From: Chitinophaga pendula
Lineage (GTDB): Bacteria > Bacteroidota > Bacteroidia > Chitinophagales > Chitinophagaceae
DNA length: 64,000 nt
NCBI RefSeq assembly: GCF_020386615.1
Contig: NZ_CP077769.1
Span: 5,567,501-5,631,500 of the forward strand
Direction: 5' to 3'
The position numbers and the translations under genes were made by a program. The notes beneath the pieces were generated by a model. It searched no databases. It worked only from the letters and a program-made list of their open reading frames with translations, and was not told where the DNA came from. Below, piece by piece: positions 1 to 8,901 of this stretch; the stretch's first letter is position 1, and each line of letters starts with the position of its first letter.

Positions 1-545
1 ACGTAATATACCAGTCTATCGCCTGCTGTTTCCCAGTAGGAGGTATGGATCTGGCAATTGAAGGTATGTACCTGGGTGTTCCGTTTGGAGAAGGTAGAGA
101 AGTCGGTATATTCCTTAATAACGGCGGCGGCTTCGTTGAGGGCCTGCAGGTCGAGTTTGTAGGGGTAGTAGTATGCGCGGTCTTTCAGGAAGGGGTCTTT
201 ATGTTTATACAGGCTGTATTCGTAGGCGCGGCCCAGGGCATCGAAGCGGGAGTGTGCGTTGGCGGGCACTTCATAGACGGCGTTGAGTACTATATCCGGG
301 GAGAGGATGGCGTTGACCTTGTAGAGGAATTGTGGATGCAGGGGTTGTTCGAGGTCGAAATGCAGGAAGTTCTGGCGGGCATGTACGCCTGCATCTGTGC
401 GGCTGGAGCCGGTGGTTGCTATGGTGGTACGATGCAATATGCTTATTGCCCTGTCGATCTCTGCCTGAACGGTGTGAGCGTTCTCCTGTACCTGGAATCC
501 ATTAAATATGGTGCCTTTGTAGGCGACCTCAATAAAATACCTCAT
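1..545 (-). CDS. truA: tRNA pseudouridine(38-40) synthase TruA, 3' end missing
   Basis: Converts uridines 38-40 in the anticodon arm of tRNAs to pseudouridine in the cytoplasm. The reverse-strand reading starts with ATG at 545-543 and runs MRYFIEVAYKGTIFNGFQ, the usual TruA opening. Around residue 48 it has SSRTDAGVHA, which carries the catalytic Asp of the family (G/S-R-T-D-A-G-V-H-A). About 181 codons are present before the window edge; the family is about 245-270 residues, so the C-terminal third is outside. The upstream neighbour on the same strand (DUF4476 gene) is separated by a strong terminator-like hairpin at 574-625, so truA is probably transcribed separately. A TACTTTCG element at 568-575 on this strand resembles a -7 box but has no clear -33 partner. 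Identification is firm; only the truncation limits it. Confidence 0.93.
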   Translation of the reverse strand, partial: MRYFIEVAYKGTIFNGFQVQENAHTVQAEIDRAISILHRTTIATTGSSRTDAGVHARQNFLHFDLEQPLHPQFLYKVNAILSPDIVLNAVYEVPANAHSRFDALGRAYEYSLYKHKDPFLKDRAYYYPYKLDLQALNEAAAVIKEYTDFSTFSKRNTQVHTFNCQIHTSYWETAGDRLVYY

Positions 546-573
546 ATCTATATATAACCTTCCGGACGCGAAA

Positions 574-625
574 GTAAACAAAAAGTGCGGCCGGTCCAGC
601 TGTAGGTTCAGCATCGGACCGGCCG
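574..625 (-). terminator. Rho-independent terminator of the DUF4476 gene
   Basis: A perfect 10-bp G+C-rich inverted repeat (CGGCCGGTCC at 588-597, GGACCGGCCG at 616-625) is followed, in the minus direction, by a T-rich tract (CTTTTTGTTT). It lies 32 nt after the stop of the DUF4476 gene and just before truA. Confidence 0.8.
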
Positions 626-656
626 TGATATCTTGTGTTATATATATGCGGGTGTA

Positions 657-2243
657 TTATTTTTTGACCATTGCCTTGAACCGGTTCTGGTAGTAGCTAT
701 CTGTGAGCAGGCTTGAGAGGGAGGAGAACTGTTCGGAGTCGTATGCTTTAGGGTAAGCGAGATCGAGCAGTTTATAGCGATTCTCGTCGGTGCTCAGGAG
801 TTGTACGAGGCTTTTGATCTGTGCGGTTTCCAGGCAATAGTTCTTTGTATTCTTGCGGAAGGCGTCGATCATGCCATCATCGTCTTTGGCGGCGACGAAG
901 CGGCGGAGTACTTTACGATAGGCGGCATCGTCCATTACGTTGGCGCAATCGGAGTTGACCATTTTGAGTGCGCTGTTTTTTTTATCGTTCTCTTTGGGAG
1001 TATCGCTTTCTGCGGGGGTGGTAGCTGGTGTTATGGTACCGGCGGGTAGGTTAGTGCCGGCACTGGCATCTTGCTGGCGGGCGGCTTCCCGTTCTTTTTT
1101 CCTACGTTCTTTCCAGGTGAGTCTTTCCGGTTGCACTCCTACTCCATAGCCGCTGCTGTCGGTGATGATATTGTTAGGATGTTCTGGTTCGCCGAGATAT
1201 TCGGATACCTTTTTTCTTTTGCGGTCTTTTTTGCTGCTGCTTTTAACCACTGTATTATTATCTCCAGCGGAGGTGATAGCGGTTGTAACGGGGAGGGTGC
1301 CGGCGGCGGGTGCGGCATCCGGGACGGTGGGTGTTTTGGCGGCCTCTTCGCCGAATTCGATGAATTCGGGGTTACCGTTCTTTTTCTTTGCTTTACGCGA
1401 TTTGCGTGCTGGTTCCTCAGCAGTAGTTGTGTTGGCGGGATCGCCGGTCGTGACGGCAGCTGCGGCGGCTTCTTTATGTTCTTCCGCGATCACATCTCCC
1501 AGTATGGCTTTTTCTTCGGCGGTGAGTGGTTCTTTTTCTTTCCTTTTCTTTTTGGATTTGCGGCTACTCCCCTCTCCTTCTGTGGAGGGAGGTTCTACTA
1601 CTGTACCGGCCACCGGTGCGGTGGTAACGGGTTGGGCTGCCGGGATATCGGAGGGGCGATCGTCGCTTACTACTTTATCGAGGGCGGCGGAGAAGGGGTT
1701 GTCGCTCTTCTTTGCCGGTGCGGTGTCTGTTGTTGTTTTGTGAGGGCCATTGACCTGGGCTTTATCGTTGAAGGAGGTCTCCAGGTCTTTCTGGAGGGAG
1801 GCCATCATTGCTTTTTTGGCGGTATCCTCTTCTGTGGCCGGCGCGGGTGTATTGTCGGTGGCGGCGGTTTCCTGCGGTGTTTCAGTATTGTTTTTGGTTA
1901 CCCGGAAAGTCTGGAGGTTATATAGTGCATACCCTTTATCGCCATCGGCTTTGAGCAGGTATCCCTGGTCGTTTTTGCCGGCGAGCCTGATCTTAAATTC
2001 CTGTTCGGGGCTTTCATTTTTGGGAAAGCCTACGGTGATGGGCGTGGTACCGGCATCGAGTTTGGATAATATGATGTAACCTCTATCTGAAGAGCTGAGC
2101 AGTTTACCATTATATTTTACATAGAAAGGCTGAGGCTTTTCATTTTGAATATATACGTAATACTGCTGATCCTGTGCCTGTAAGGAGGTAATAAACCCTA
2201 GGAGGCTCAGTGCATATATAATTCTTTTAAAATATCTTCCCAT
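657..2243 (-). CDS. Exported DUF4476 protein with long low-complexity middle
   Basis: 528 residues. An N-terminal signal peptide (about residues 1-23, ending LQAQDQ) sends it to the envelope. Residues about 24-115 form a compact beta-rich region. Residues about 120-420 are low complexity, with Ala/Thr/Pro-rich stretches broken by basic clusters such as SRKSKKKRKEKE and SRKAKKKNG, likely disordered. The C-terminal 95-100 residues (from NSDCANVMDDAAYRKVL) match the DUF4476 pattern, a helical domain found in Bacteroidota envelope proteins, including its two cysteines and the paired repeats around FRKNTKNYC and LLTDSYYQNRF. Function is unknown. The start is the ATG directly before the signal peptide. 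It lies 36 nt after the biotin carrier gene on the same strand, so cotranscription is possible. The domain call is by recognition, not by search. Confidence 0.85.
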   Translation of the reverse strand: MGRYFKRIIYALSLLGFITSLQAQDQQYYVYIQNEKPQPFYVKYNGKLLSSSDRGYIILSKLDAGTTPITVGFPKNESPEQEFKIRLAGKNDQGYLLKADGDKGYALYNLQTFRVTKNNTETPQETAATDNTPAPATEEDTAKKAMMASLQKDLETSFNDKAQVNGPHKTTTDTAPAKKSDNPFSAALDKVVSDDRPSDIPAAQPVTTAPVAGTVVEPPSTEGEGSSRKSKKKRKEKEPLTAEEKAILGDVIAEEHKEAAAAAVTTGDPANTTTAEEPARKSRKAKKKNGNPEFIEFGEEAAKTPTVPDAAPAAGTLPVTTAITSAGDNNTVVKSSSKKDRKRKKVSEYLGEPEHPNNIITDSSGYGVGVQPERLTWKERRKKEREAARQQDASAGTNLPAGTITPATTPAESDTPKENDKKNSALKMVNSDCANVMDDAAYRKVLRRFVAAKDDDGMIDAFRKNTKNYCLETAQIKSLVQLLSTDENRYKLLDLAYPKAYDSEQFSSLSSLLTDSYYQNRFKAMVKK

Positions 2244-2279
2244 AATGCAATGTGGCTATACAACCGGATAATGCAAATA

Positions 2280-2777
2280 TTATTCCAGTACTATCAATAC
2301 TTCTCCTTTCTCTACTGCGGTGCGTTCTGTGACTTTAATATCTTTTACGACGGCGTCGGTGGTGGATTTGAATACATTTTCCATTTTCATGGCTTCGAGG
2401 ATGAGGACGGGGTCGCCTTTTTTGATTTCCTGTCCGGGCGTTACGAGTATTTTTAGTACGAGGCCGGGCATGGGAGCTTTGATATCGTTCACTTTGCGGG
2501 TGAGTGCATCTTTGATACCCATCGCGGCCAGTAGCTGATCGATGGGTTCTTCGATATTGACTTCGTATATCTGTTGTCCGATCTGAATGCCGGCGGTTTT
2601 GGTTTCTTTATTGATATGGAGGACCTGTGCTACGTAGCTTCGGCCATCGAGTATGATGCTAAAGTTACCTCCCGGCAGTTCTATTCCTGACCAGGCTACC
2701 TGTTGGCCATTGCATGTTACCTGATCGCCAGTTTCTATATTAAATGACGTTTTCCCGTCTACAATTGCTTTTATCAT
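2280..2777 (-). CDS. Biotin carboxyl carrier protein (acyl-CoA carboxylase subunit)
   Basis: 165 residues. The C-terminal ~70 residues form a biotinyl/lipoyl attachment domain with the signature EAMKM (Lys about 132 is the predicted biotinylation site), preceded by APMPGLVLKI and followed by the KGEVLIVLE ending usual for biotin carriers. The N-terminal half resembles the region upstream of the carrier domain in propionyl-/acetyl-CoA carboxylase alpha chains, so this is probably the separate carrier subunit of a biotin-dependent acyl-CoA carboxylase (propionyl-CoA or methylcrotonyl-CoA type). No biotin carboxylase or carboxyltransferase gene is in the window, so the substrate is open. It is divergent from the M1 peptidase gene. 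Confidence 0.88.
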   Translation of the reverse strand: MIKAIVDGKTSFNIETGDQVTCNGQQVAWSGIELPGGNFSIILDGRSYVAQVLHINKETKTAGIQIGQQIYEVNIEEPIDQLLAAMGIKDALTRKVNDIKAPMPGLVLKILVTPGQEIKKGDPVLILEAMKMENVFKSTTDAVVKDIKVTERTAVEKGEVLIVLE

Positions 2778-2908
2778 AAAATGGGCGGTACTTGTTGTAC
2801 CGTAACAAAAATAGCATTTTTAACCACTTACCTTGTATTTGGTCCATTTGTTTAAATTTGGCGTCTTACTTTCTTTTTTCGCAATTAGATTTGTTTAAAA
2901 TAGATTTC

Positions 2909-5437
2909 ATGAATCCACATCTTAAGAGCACGCTATTTAACCTGCTATTGGGAGGCTTGACGGGGCTGGCATTGTATTCGCCGGTGCTGGCACAGTCCGG
3001 GGATACAAAATCCCAGGATGATCCCAAGCTGAAGATCTACCGTAGCACTCCTACCAAAATCAACGACCTTGTACATACCAAGCTGGATGTACGTTTTGAC
3101 TATGCGAAGCGTTACCTGTACGGGAAGGCCTGGATTACGCTGCGTCCTCATTTTTACGCTACTGATTCTCTGACGCTTGATGCCAAGGGTATGGACATTA
3201 AGGCGGTAGCGGTTGTTAAAGGCGGTAAAAATGTACCATTGAAGTACCAGTATGATAGCAAGGAGGTGCTTATAAAACTGGACAAGACCTATAACAGTAC
3301 GGAGTCTTATGTGATATATGTGGATTATGTATCGAAGCCGGATGAGTTGAAGGGAGTGAAGGGCAGTGCGGCGATTACTGATTCTAAGGGTTTATACTTT
3401 ATCAATCCGGACGGTAAGGATCCGAAGAAGCCGATACAGATATGGACGCAGGGTGAAACGGAAGCTTCTTCTGTATGGTTCCCTACGATCGACAAGAATA
3501 ACCAGCGTTGTACGCAGGAGATCAGCATGACGGTGAACAAGCAGTATGTAACGTTGTCTAATGGTAAGCTGGTATCTCAGAAGAACAATGCGGATGGTAC
3601 GCGTACGGATACCTGGAAGATGGATCTGCCGCATGCTCCTTACCTGTTTATGATGGCGGTGGGTGACTTTGCCGTTGTGAAAGACCAGTGGCGTGGTAAG
3701 GAAGTGAATTATTATGTAGAGAAGGCGTATGCTCCTTATGCCAAGAACATTTTTGGCAATACTCCTGAGATGATGACTTTCTTTTCGAAGGTATTGGGTG
3801 TAGACTATCCGTGGGTGAAGTATTCGCAGGTGGTAGTCCGTGATTATGTGTCGGGAGCTATGGAGAATACTACGGGTACTATCTTTGGTGATTTTGTGCA
3901 GCAGACGGACCGTGAGTTGCTGGACGATAAGTTTGGCGAGGCGGTAATTGCACATGAGTTGTTCCATCATTGGTTTGGCGATCTGGCTACGTGTGAGTCC
4001 TGGAGTAATTTGTCGTTGAACGAGTCTTTTGCTGATTACAGTGAGTATCTGTGGTTTGAGCAGAAGTATGGTAAGGATATGGCAGATGAGCACGGGTATG
4101 AGGCGGTGAACAGCTACTGGAATTTTGTACAGTATGCTGGTGACCGTGATCTGATCCGTTTCCACTATCATGACAAGGAGGATATGTTTGATGCGGTTTC
4201 TTATCAGAAGGGAGGTCGTATTCTTCATATGTTGCGGAACTATGTGGGTGATGAGGCGTTTTTCAAGTCGCTGAACCTATATCTGAAGACTAATTCATTT
4301 AAGGCTACGGAGGCGCATCATCTGCGTCTGGCGTTTGAGGAGGTTACGGGGCGTGACCTGAACTGGTTCTTCAACCAATGGTATTTTGGCCAGGGGTATC
4401 CTACGCTGGATATCAGCTATGTGTATGATGATGCGGCCAAGACGGTGCGTGTGATATTGCAGCAGCAGCAGAAGGGCGATAAGATCTTCCAGTTGCCGAT
4501 GGCTGTGGATATTTATGCAGGCGGTAAAAAGGAAAGGCATGAGATCACGATGTATAACAAGGTGGATACTTTTACTTTCTCTTATGCTACTAAACCGGAC
4601 TTTGTGAATGTGGATGCTGACAAGGTGGTGTTAGCCAAGCGGAATGATCACCGGGATCTGAGCACTTATGTGTTCCAGTATATGCATGCGCCACAGTACC
4701 TGGACAGAAGGGAGGCGATAGAGGTGTTGTTAAAGCAGCAGACGACTGATGCGAGTGCGCTGAAGGCGTTGCAGGCGGCGCTGAAAGACAAGTTCTACGG
4801 GTTGCGTGCGATGGCGCTGAAGGGGTTGAACCTGAAGGATGCGAAGGTGAAGGAAGCGGTGTACAGTACTGTGATCGACATTGCGAAGAACGATCCGCAG
4901 TCAAAGGCACGTGCGGCAGCGATCACGTTGTTGGGTAAGCAAAAGGATGCGGCTAATGTGGCATTGTTTGAGCAGGCTGTAAAGGACAAGTCTTATGCGG
5001 TGGCTGGAGCGGCGTTGAATGCGTTATCTGAGTTGGATACAGAGAAGGGTTATGGGCTGGCGAAGCAGTTGGAGAAGGATTCTAAAGGCGCGCTTAACAG
5101 TGCTATTGCGGGTGTGTATGCTAAAAAAGCTGATCCTAAGGATGTGGCGTTTTTCTCTCATGCGCTTGCGGAGGCCTCCGGTCAGAGTAAGTTTGATGCG
5201 GCGGTGCTTTACCTGAAGGTATTGGCTAACCTGGAGGATACGCCTGTTTTCCAGAAGGGTATAGACGAGATCCGTGGCATGGCGGAGCAATTCAACAATA
5301 AGATGGTGAACAATTACCTGGTGACGTTGCTATCTCCTATTGCGAAGAACAAGGCGGACAAGGGGTTGACCCAGCAGAGTGACTATGTGCAGCAATTGAT
5401 CAAGGAGTTGAAAGAGAGTGGTAAGGAAGAGGAATAG
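2909..5437 (+). CDS. M1 family zinc aminopeptidase, exported
   Basis: 842 residues from the ATG at 2909; an upstream in-frame ATG at 2792 would put 39 unlikely residues before a clean signal peptide (cleavage near VLAQSGD), so the later start is preferred. The M1 exopeptidase motif GAMEN is near residue 315 and the zinc site HELFHHWFGD near 348, with the third ligand in NESFADY near 371. These mark a gluzincin aminopeptidase removing N-terminal residues from peptides in the periplasm or at the outer membrane. The last ~200 residues are helical, HEAT-like repeats (repeated ALKALQAALKDK- and AKNDPQSKARAAA-type segments) usual for the group. It is followed by a strong terminator at 5461-5494 and is probably monocistronic. 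Confidence 0.93.
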   Translation: MNPHLKSTLFNLLLGGLTGLALYSPVLAQSGDTKSQDDPKLKIYRSTPTKINDLVHTKLDVRFDYAKRYLYGKAWITLRPHFYATDSLTLDAKGMDIKAVAVVKGGKNVPLKYQYDSKEVLIKLDKTYNSTESYVIYVDYVSKPDELKGVKGSAAITDSKGLYFINPDGKDPKKPIQIWTQGETEASSVWFPTIDKNNQRCTQEISMTVNKQYVTLSNGKLVSQKNNADGTRTDTWKMDLPHAPYLFMMAVGDFAVVKDQWRGKEVNYYVEKAYAPYAKNIFGNTPEMMTFFSKVLGVDYPWVKYSQVVVRDYVSGAMENTTGTIFGDFVQQTDRELLDDKFGEAVIAHELFHHWFGDLATCESWSNLSLNESFADYSEYLWFEQKYGKDMADEHGYEAVNSYWNFVQYAGDRDLIRFHYHDKEDMFDAVSYQKGGRILHMLRNYVGDEAFFKSLNLYLKTNSFKATEAHHLRLAFEEVTGRDLNWFFNQWYFGQGYPTLDISYVYDDAAKTVRVILQQQQKGDKIFQLPMAVDIYAGGKKERHEITMYNKVDTFTFSYATKPDFVNVDADKVVLAKRNDHRDLSTYVFQYMHAPQYLDRREAIEVLLKQQTTDASALKALQAALKDKFYGLRAMALKGLNLKDAKVKEAVYSTVIDIAKNDPQSKARAAAITLLGKQKDAANVALFEQAVKDKSYAVAGAALNALSELDTEKGYGLAKQLEKDSKGALNSAIAGVYAKKADPKDVAFFSHALAEASGQSKFDAAVLYLKVLANLEDTPVFQKGIDEIRGMAEQFNNKMVNNYLVTLLSPIAKNKADKGLTQQSDYVQQLIKELKESGKEEE

Positions 5438-5460
5438 TTGCTTTTAATTTTAGTCTATAC

Positions 5461-5494
5461 AAGGGAAGTTCGTTAAGAGCTTCCCTTTTTTTTA
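5461..5494 (+). terminator. Rho-independent terminator of the M1 peptidase gene
   Basis: AAGGGAAG (5461-5468) pairs perfectly with CTTCCCTT (5480-5487); a run of T follows directly. It sits 24 nt after the stop codon. Confidence 0.88.
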
Positions 5495-5508
5495 TTTGAG
5501 GTAATGGA

Positions 5509-6459
5509 TCAGGCGACCTGTATAATTTTATCTTCGAGTTCGTCCCATCTCCAGGGGCTGTTGAGGAGCCGGACGCCTCCGAGCCACCGGTGTTGGAGGG
5601 GGACATAGTCGAGGTAGTTTTCTTCGCCTTGGAGGATTTCTCTGCCGAGGGCGGTGATGGTGACCATTTGGTCGACTTGTTCGATAACGCCGGCTCTGAG
5701 CATTCGCTGGAGGTATATATCCAGTTGGAAGTCGCCGAAGCCATATATTTTCATTTCGTTCCAGAAGAGGTAGTAGAGGTCGTACCAGCGGTAGTTGCCG
5801 TATGCCAGTTTGAGCAGGAAGAATCGTTGGATGGTGTTGAGGCCATCCCGTTTGGAGGGGAGTCGTTGGAGGTGGGCTTTGAGAGCGGGGCCGAGCAGTG
5901 CCAGGGCGCCATCGTTGGCGACGTGGCTGACAGTTTCGAGCATAAGTGGATCTTTCTGGCAGTATGCTTCCCAAGCTCTGGCTGCCAGTTCGAGGTCTGG
6001 TATTTCGAGGAATACCCTGTTTTCGAAGAGTTGGGGGAAGTGTTTGGCGGACAGCATTCCGAGGCCTCTGAAGTCGGGTATATCCTGGTGGTGGTCGATG
6101 GAGACCAGGCTGATGTTGTGAAAGTCTGGCTTTTGTGTTTTCAGGTAGTGTAAAATAAAGAGGAGGTTGATCTGGCAGAAGAGGTCGAATTCGAACCAGA
6201 GGACGATCTCGTCGATATCCGGTGTTGTGTTTAGTTTGTCTAATTCTGTGACTACGCTGGCATGGTATGTTTGCATATCGATACCATATTGGTATTCGAG
6301 GTGTTTGGCCCGGGTTTCGAAGAAAGCCATCATGTCGGTGGTATATTTGACTTTTCCTTCGCACATCATTTCCCGGCAGACTACGGTCTGGCCTTGCAGG
6401 CCGCTTTCCCGGAACTGGGTGAGGGTTGCATCGCCATTGAGGACATGAAGACAGTTCAT
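5509..6459 (-). CDS. DUF1835 domain-containing protein
   Basis: 316 residues, no signal peptide. The N-terminus (LNGDATLTQFRESGL, then CREMMCEGKV near residue 28) matches the DUF1835 signature, a family with a conserved G-D near the start and an R-E-x-x-C-E-G motif. WFEFDLFCQINLL and a second conserved acidic/His segment (VSIDHH) follow. The C-terminal part looks like the helical domain often paired with it (DUF3658-like). Function is not established. It converges on the M1 gene and is not obviously in an operon; the LemA/TPM genes upstream are on the same strand but 60 nt away. Confidence 0.8.
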   Translation of the reverse strand: MNCLHVLNGDATLTQFRESGLQGQTVVCREMMCEGKVKYTTDMMAFFETRAKHLEYQYGIDMQTYHASVVTELDKLNTTPDIDEIVLWFEFDLFCQINLLFILHYLKTQKPDFHNISLVSIDHHQDIPDFRGLGMLSAKHFPQLFENRVFLEIPDLELAARAWEAYCQKDPLMLETVSHVANDGALALLGPALKAHLQRLPSKRDGLNTIQRFFLLKLAYGNYRWYDLYYLFWNEMKIYGFGDFQLDIYLQRMLRAGVIEQVDQMVTITALGREILQGEENYLDYVPLQHRWLGGVRLLNSPWRWDELEDKIIQVA

Positions 6460-6521
6460 AAGTTAGCGCTTTACACCCGTCTTAACACAATTACCGGGCC
6501 GTGGGTTCAAAAGCGGAGGTA

Positions 6522-7277
6522 TTACCAGCTACCGCTGGCTCCGCCGCCTCCACCAGATCCGCCACCGAAGCCACCGAAACCGCCACCGCCGCCGCCGGAC
6601 CATCCGCCGCCGCTGTTGCCACCGAATCCGCCGCCGATGGGTATCCACCCGCCCCAGCCTCTGCGATTGATGGTGGTGCCACCGCCGCCGCCGCGGTTGT
6701 TAGAAATGGCGAGGATGATGATGATAATGATGATGATGACGAAAACGCCGCCACCGCCGATGCTTTTGGGTTTGCGGGGGATGCCTTTGTATTCGCCTGC
6801 CGCTGCTTTGGCGATGACATCAATGGCATCGTCGAGGCCTTGATAGTAGTGGCCATCGCGGAATTGTGGTTTGATGATCTGATCGATGATACGGTTGGCG
6901 ATGGCATCTGGTATGGCGCCTTCCATGCCGTATCCGGTTTCTATACGGACGCGGCGATCTTGTACGGCTACCAGGATGAGGAGGCCGTTATTTTTTTCTT
7001 TGGTACCGATGCCCCAGTCTCTGAGGATTTTGAGGGCATATTCGCTGATATCGTAGTCTCCTGTGGTGGGGACGGTGACGATGGCGACCTGTGAGGAGGT
7101 GCTATCGTTGTAGGCGACGAGTTTACGTTCGAGGGCATCTGCTTCCTCTCTCAACAATACGCCGCCCAGGTCGTTGACCAGTTTGGGCGGATTGGGTCTG
7201 GGGGGTATTTGTTGTGCATAGGTGGAGATTCCCACTAATAAAAGCATTCCCAGACATAACCAGCGTAGTACCCTCAT
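6522..7277 (-). CDS. TPM-domain membrane protein (YgcG type) with glycine-rich tail
   Basis: 251 residues: signal peptide (to about TYAQQ, residue 22), TPM domain about 30-165 (motifs LVNDLGGVL, QVAIVTVPT, GIGTKEKNNGLLILV, GMEGAIPD), one very hydrophobic helix about 172-192 (a run of Ile/Val), and a Gly/Ser-rich tail ending GGGASGSW. TPM domains occur in thylakoid acid-phosphatase-like and photosystem repair proteins; bacterial YgcG proteins are membrane-anchored with the same Gly-rich end. The stop of the preceding gene is 6 nt upstream, giving a LemA-TPM-TPM operon. The low-complexity tail gives long spurious ORFs on the other strand. Confidence 0.9.
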   Translation of the reverse strand: MRVLRWLCLGMLLLVGISTYAQQIPPRPNPPKLVNDLGGVLLREEADALERKLVAYNDSTSSQVAIVTVPTTGDYDISEYALKILRDWGIGTKEKNNGLLILVAVQDRRVRIETGYGMEGAIPDAIANRIIDQIIKPQFRDGHYYQGLDDAIDVIAKAAAGEYKGIPRKPKSIGGGGVFVIIIIIIIILAISNNRGGGGGTTINRRGWGGWIPIGGGFGGNSGGGWSGGGGGGFGGFGGGSGGGGGASGSW

Positions 7278-7283
7278 TATCTA

Positions 7284-7739
7284 TTATTTTCCGATGATGA
7301 TATCATCCGGCAGTTCGTTTTCGTCGCCGGCTTCGTAGGGGAAGTGGTGTTGGAGCGACTCCCCTATTTCTTTGATGCAGGCTTCCATGCCTGTTATTAT
7401 TTCCGCCCTGGAGAAGTGGTGTACCAGGAGGTTGGCTTCTTCCATCCAGAATTGGTCGCCTACTTTTTCGTGTATGCCCTGGTCGCCCAGTATTGCGAAC
7501 TGGTGGTCTTTGAGGGCGATGTATAGTAGTACGCCATTGCGTTGTTTTGTTTTTTCCATGTTGAGCGAGAGGAATATTTCTTTTGCTCTGTCCATGGGGT
7601 CGACGAAAGCGCAACGGCTTTCCACGAAGAGGCGGATTTCTCCGGAGGTGAGTCTTTCGGCGCTGCGTATGGCTTGTACGAGGCGGGACTTTTCCGGTTC
7701 TGTCAGTAATTCTTTTTTACCGAAGGGGAAGATGCCCAT
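7284..7739 (-). CDS. Short TPM-domain protein
   Basis: 151 residues without a signal peptide. The body is a TPM domain: VQAIRSAERLTSGEIRLFVE near residues 22-41, then KTKQRNGVLLYIALKDHQFAILGD and GMEACIKEIGESL. It lacks the hydrophobic helix and Gly-rich tail of the downstream TPM protein, so it is probably soluble, or held at the membrane by partners. It is the middle gene of the LemA-TPM-TPM operon. Molecular function is unknown. Confidence 0.88.
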   Translation of the reverse strand: MGIFPFGKKELLTEPEKSRLVQAIRSAERLTSGEIRLFVESRCAFVDPMDRAKEIFLSLNMEKTKQRNGVLLYIALKDHQFAILGDQGIHEKVGDQFWMEEANLLVHHFSRAEIITGMEACIKEIGESLQHHFPYEAGDENELPDDIIIGK

Positions 7740-7811
7740 TGTATGTGGATTAAGTTTGCCCGTGCCGGCGGCGGCTGTGATGCAGTTGATGCCGGCACGG
7801 GGGAAAGGGTT

Positions 7812-8399
7812 TTAGAATTGCACTTTGGGGGCGTTTTCTGCGCCGGCTTGTGCTTCGAAGTATCCTTTCTGTTTGAATCCGGAGATGCCGGCAACGAGGT
7901 TATTCGGGAAAGTACGTACGTTGCTGTTATACTCGTTTACGGCGTTATTGAAGTCGTTGCGGGCAACTGTGATACGGTTTTCGGTACCTTCGAGTTGTGC
8001 CTGCAGGTCGAGGAAGTTCTGGTTAGCTTTGAGTTGCGGGTAGCTTTCGGCTACGGCGAGGAGTCGTCCGAGGGCGGAGCTGAGCTGACCTTGTGCTTGT
8101 TGGAATTGTTGGATTTTTTCTGGGGAGAGGTCATCGGCGTTGATGGTGACCTGTGTGGCTTTAGCGCGGGCTTCGATCACTTTGGTGAGTGTTTCCTGTT
8201 CGAAGTTGGCGGCACCTTTTACGGTATTGACGAGATTGGGGATCAGGTCTGCCCGGCGTTGGTACTGGCTTTGTACGGCACCCCATTTATTTTTCACATT
8301 CTCATCCTGTTTTACGAGACCGTTGTATTTGCTGCAACCGAACATGCCCAATAATACGAGGATGATAATAACGATAATACCTTTTTTCATCTGAAACAA
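7812..8399 (-). CDS. lemA: LemA family membrane protein
   Basis: 195 residues. One N-terminal membrane segment (IIVIIILVLLGMFGCSKYNGLV; the Cys about 22 could instead be a lipobox cysteine), followed by the long antiparallel helical LemA domain with its signature segments: YNGLVKQDENVKNKWG, YQRRADLIPNLVNTVKG and NDFNNAVNEYNSNVRTFP. LemA proteins are commonly encoded beside TPM-domain proteins, as here; the set is thought to act at the cell envelope, but its biochemical role is unresolved. It is the first gene of the operon, with a candidate promoter at 8543-8573. Confidence 0.93.
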   Translation of the reverse strand: MFQMKKGIIVIIILVLLGMFGCSKYNGLVKQDENVKNKWGAVQSQYQRRADLIPNLVNTVKGAANFEQETLTKVIEARAKATQVTINADDLSPEKIQQFQQAQGQLSSALGRLLAVAESYPQLKANQNFLDLQAQLEGTENRITVARNDFNNAVNEYNSNVRTFPNNLVAGISGFKQKGYFEAQAGAENAPKVQF

Positions 8400-8901
8400 T
8401 TTGCTTGTTATGGCTGGCTGCTGTTGCCGGGCCTGTAACAGCTACCTTGCCAGTACTTTTTTCCTGTGGTTCGACTCTGGATACTGCCCATGTATCCTGT
8501 TGGTTTAGTGTGATTTAAATGCGCTTTCTACGAGGCGCTATTCAAACGTACATGAAATTATGCAAAAAGCAATAAACTCAGGTGATACTTTTTTGACATC
8601 TATAAACGGAAGTAATTACAACTGTTTTAGGGGAGGGGGTTAGTTATAAATAAATGATATGCTTAATTATCTGTGTGGCAGGTCATGTGGAGGTCATAAA
8701 AACACGGGGTATTAACGATTACAGTACAGAATGTATCATTTACGGAGAAGTTATACACGTTGTCGAAAAAAAGCGCATAGTTATGCATGAATCTGTATAA
8801 TTTTGTGGCTGTTTCCTGCTGCCAGGTAATAAAAGAATACACCAGCTTCATTGTTTCTAACTCATTTATTTTTATTAACTTGGAATTAAGTAAGGGCCTA
8901 A
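8400..8901. other. Intergenic region between lemA and the response regulator
   Basis: About 500 nt, AT-rich toward the right half, between divergent genes. It holds the candidate lemA promoter (8543-8573) and, on the plus strand, a lone -7-like TAATTTTG at 8798-8805 about 100 nt before the response regulator, without a -33 match. No tRNA-like or other recognisable RNA is visible, and no convincing ORF. Confidence 0.6.
8543..8573 (-). promoter_or_regulatory. Candidate promoter of the lemA-TPM-TPM operon
   Basis: On the minus strand, ATTG (8573-8570), 19 nt, then TACGTTTG (8550-8543), which fits the Bacteroidota pattern TTTG-N19-TAnnTTTG apart from one base in the -33 box. Predicted transcript start about 8537, leader about 140 nt. 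Confidence 0.5.

Noticed and set aside
1071..1925. Long plus-strand ORF of 284 codons opposite the DUF4476 gene
   Set aside because: Antisense shadow caused by low-complexity, G/T-rich sequence; it has no start context, and the minus-strand gene has a signal peptide and a known domain.
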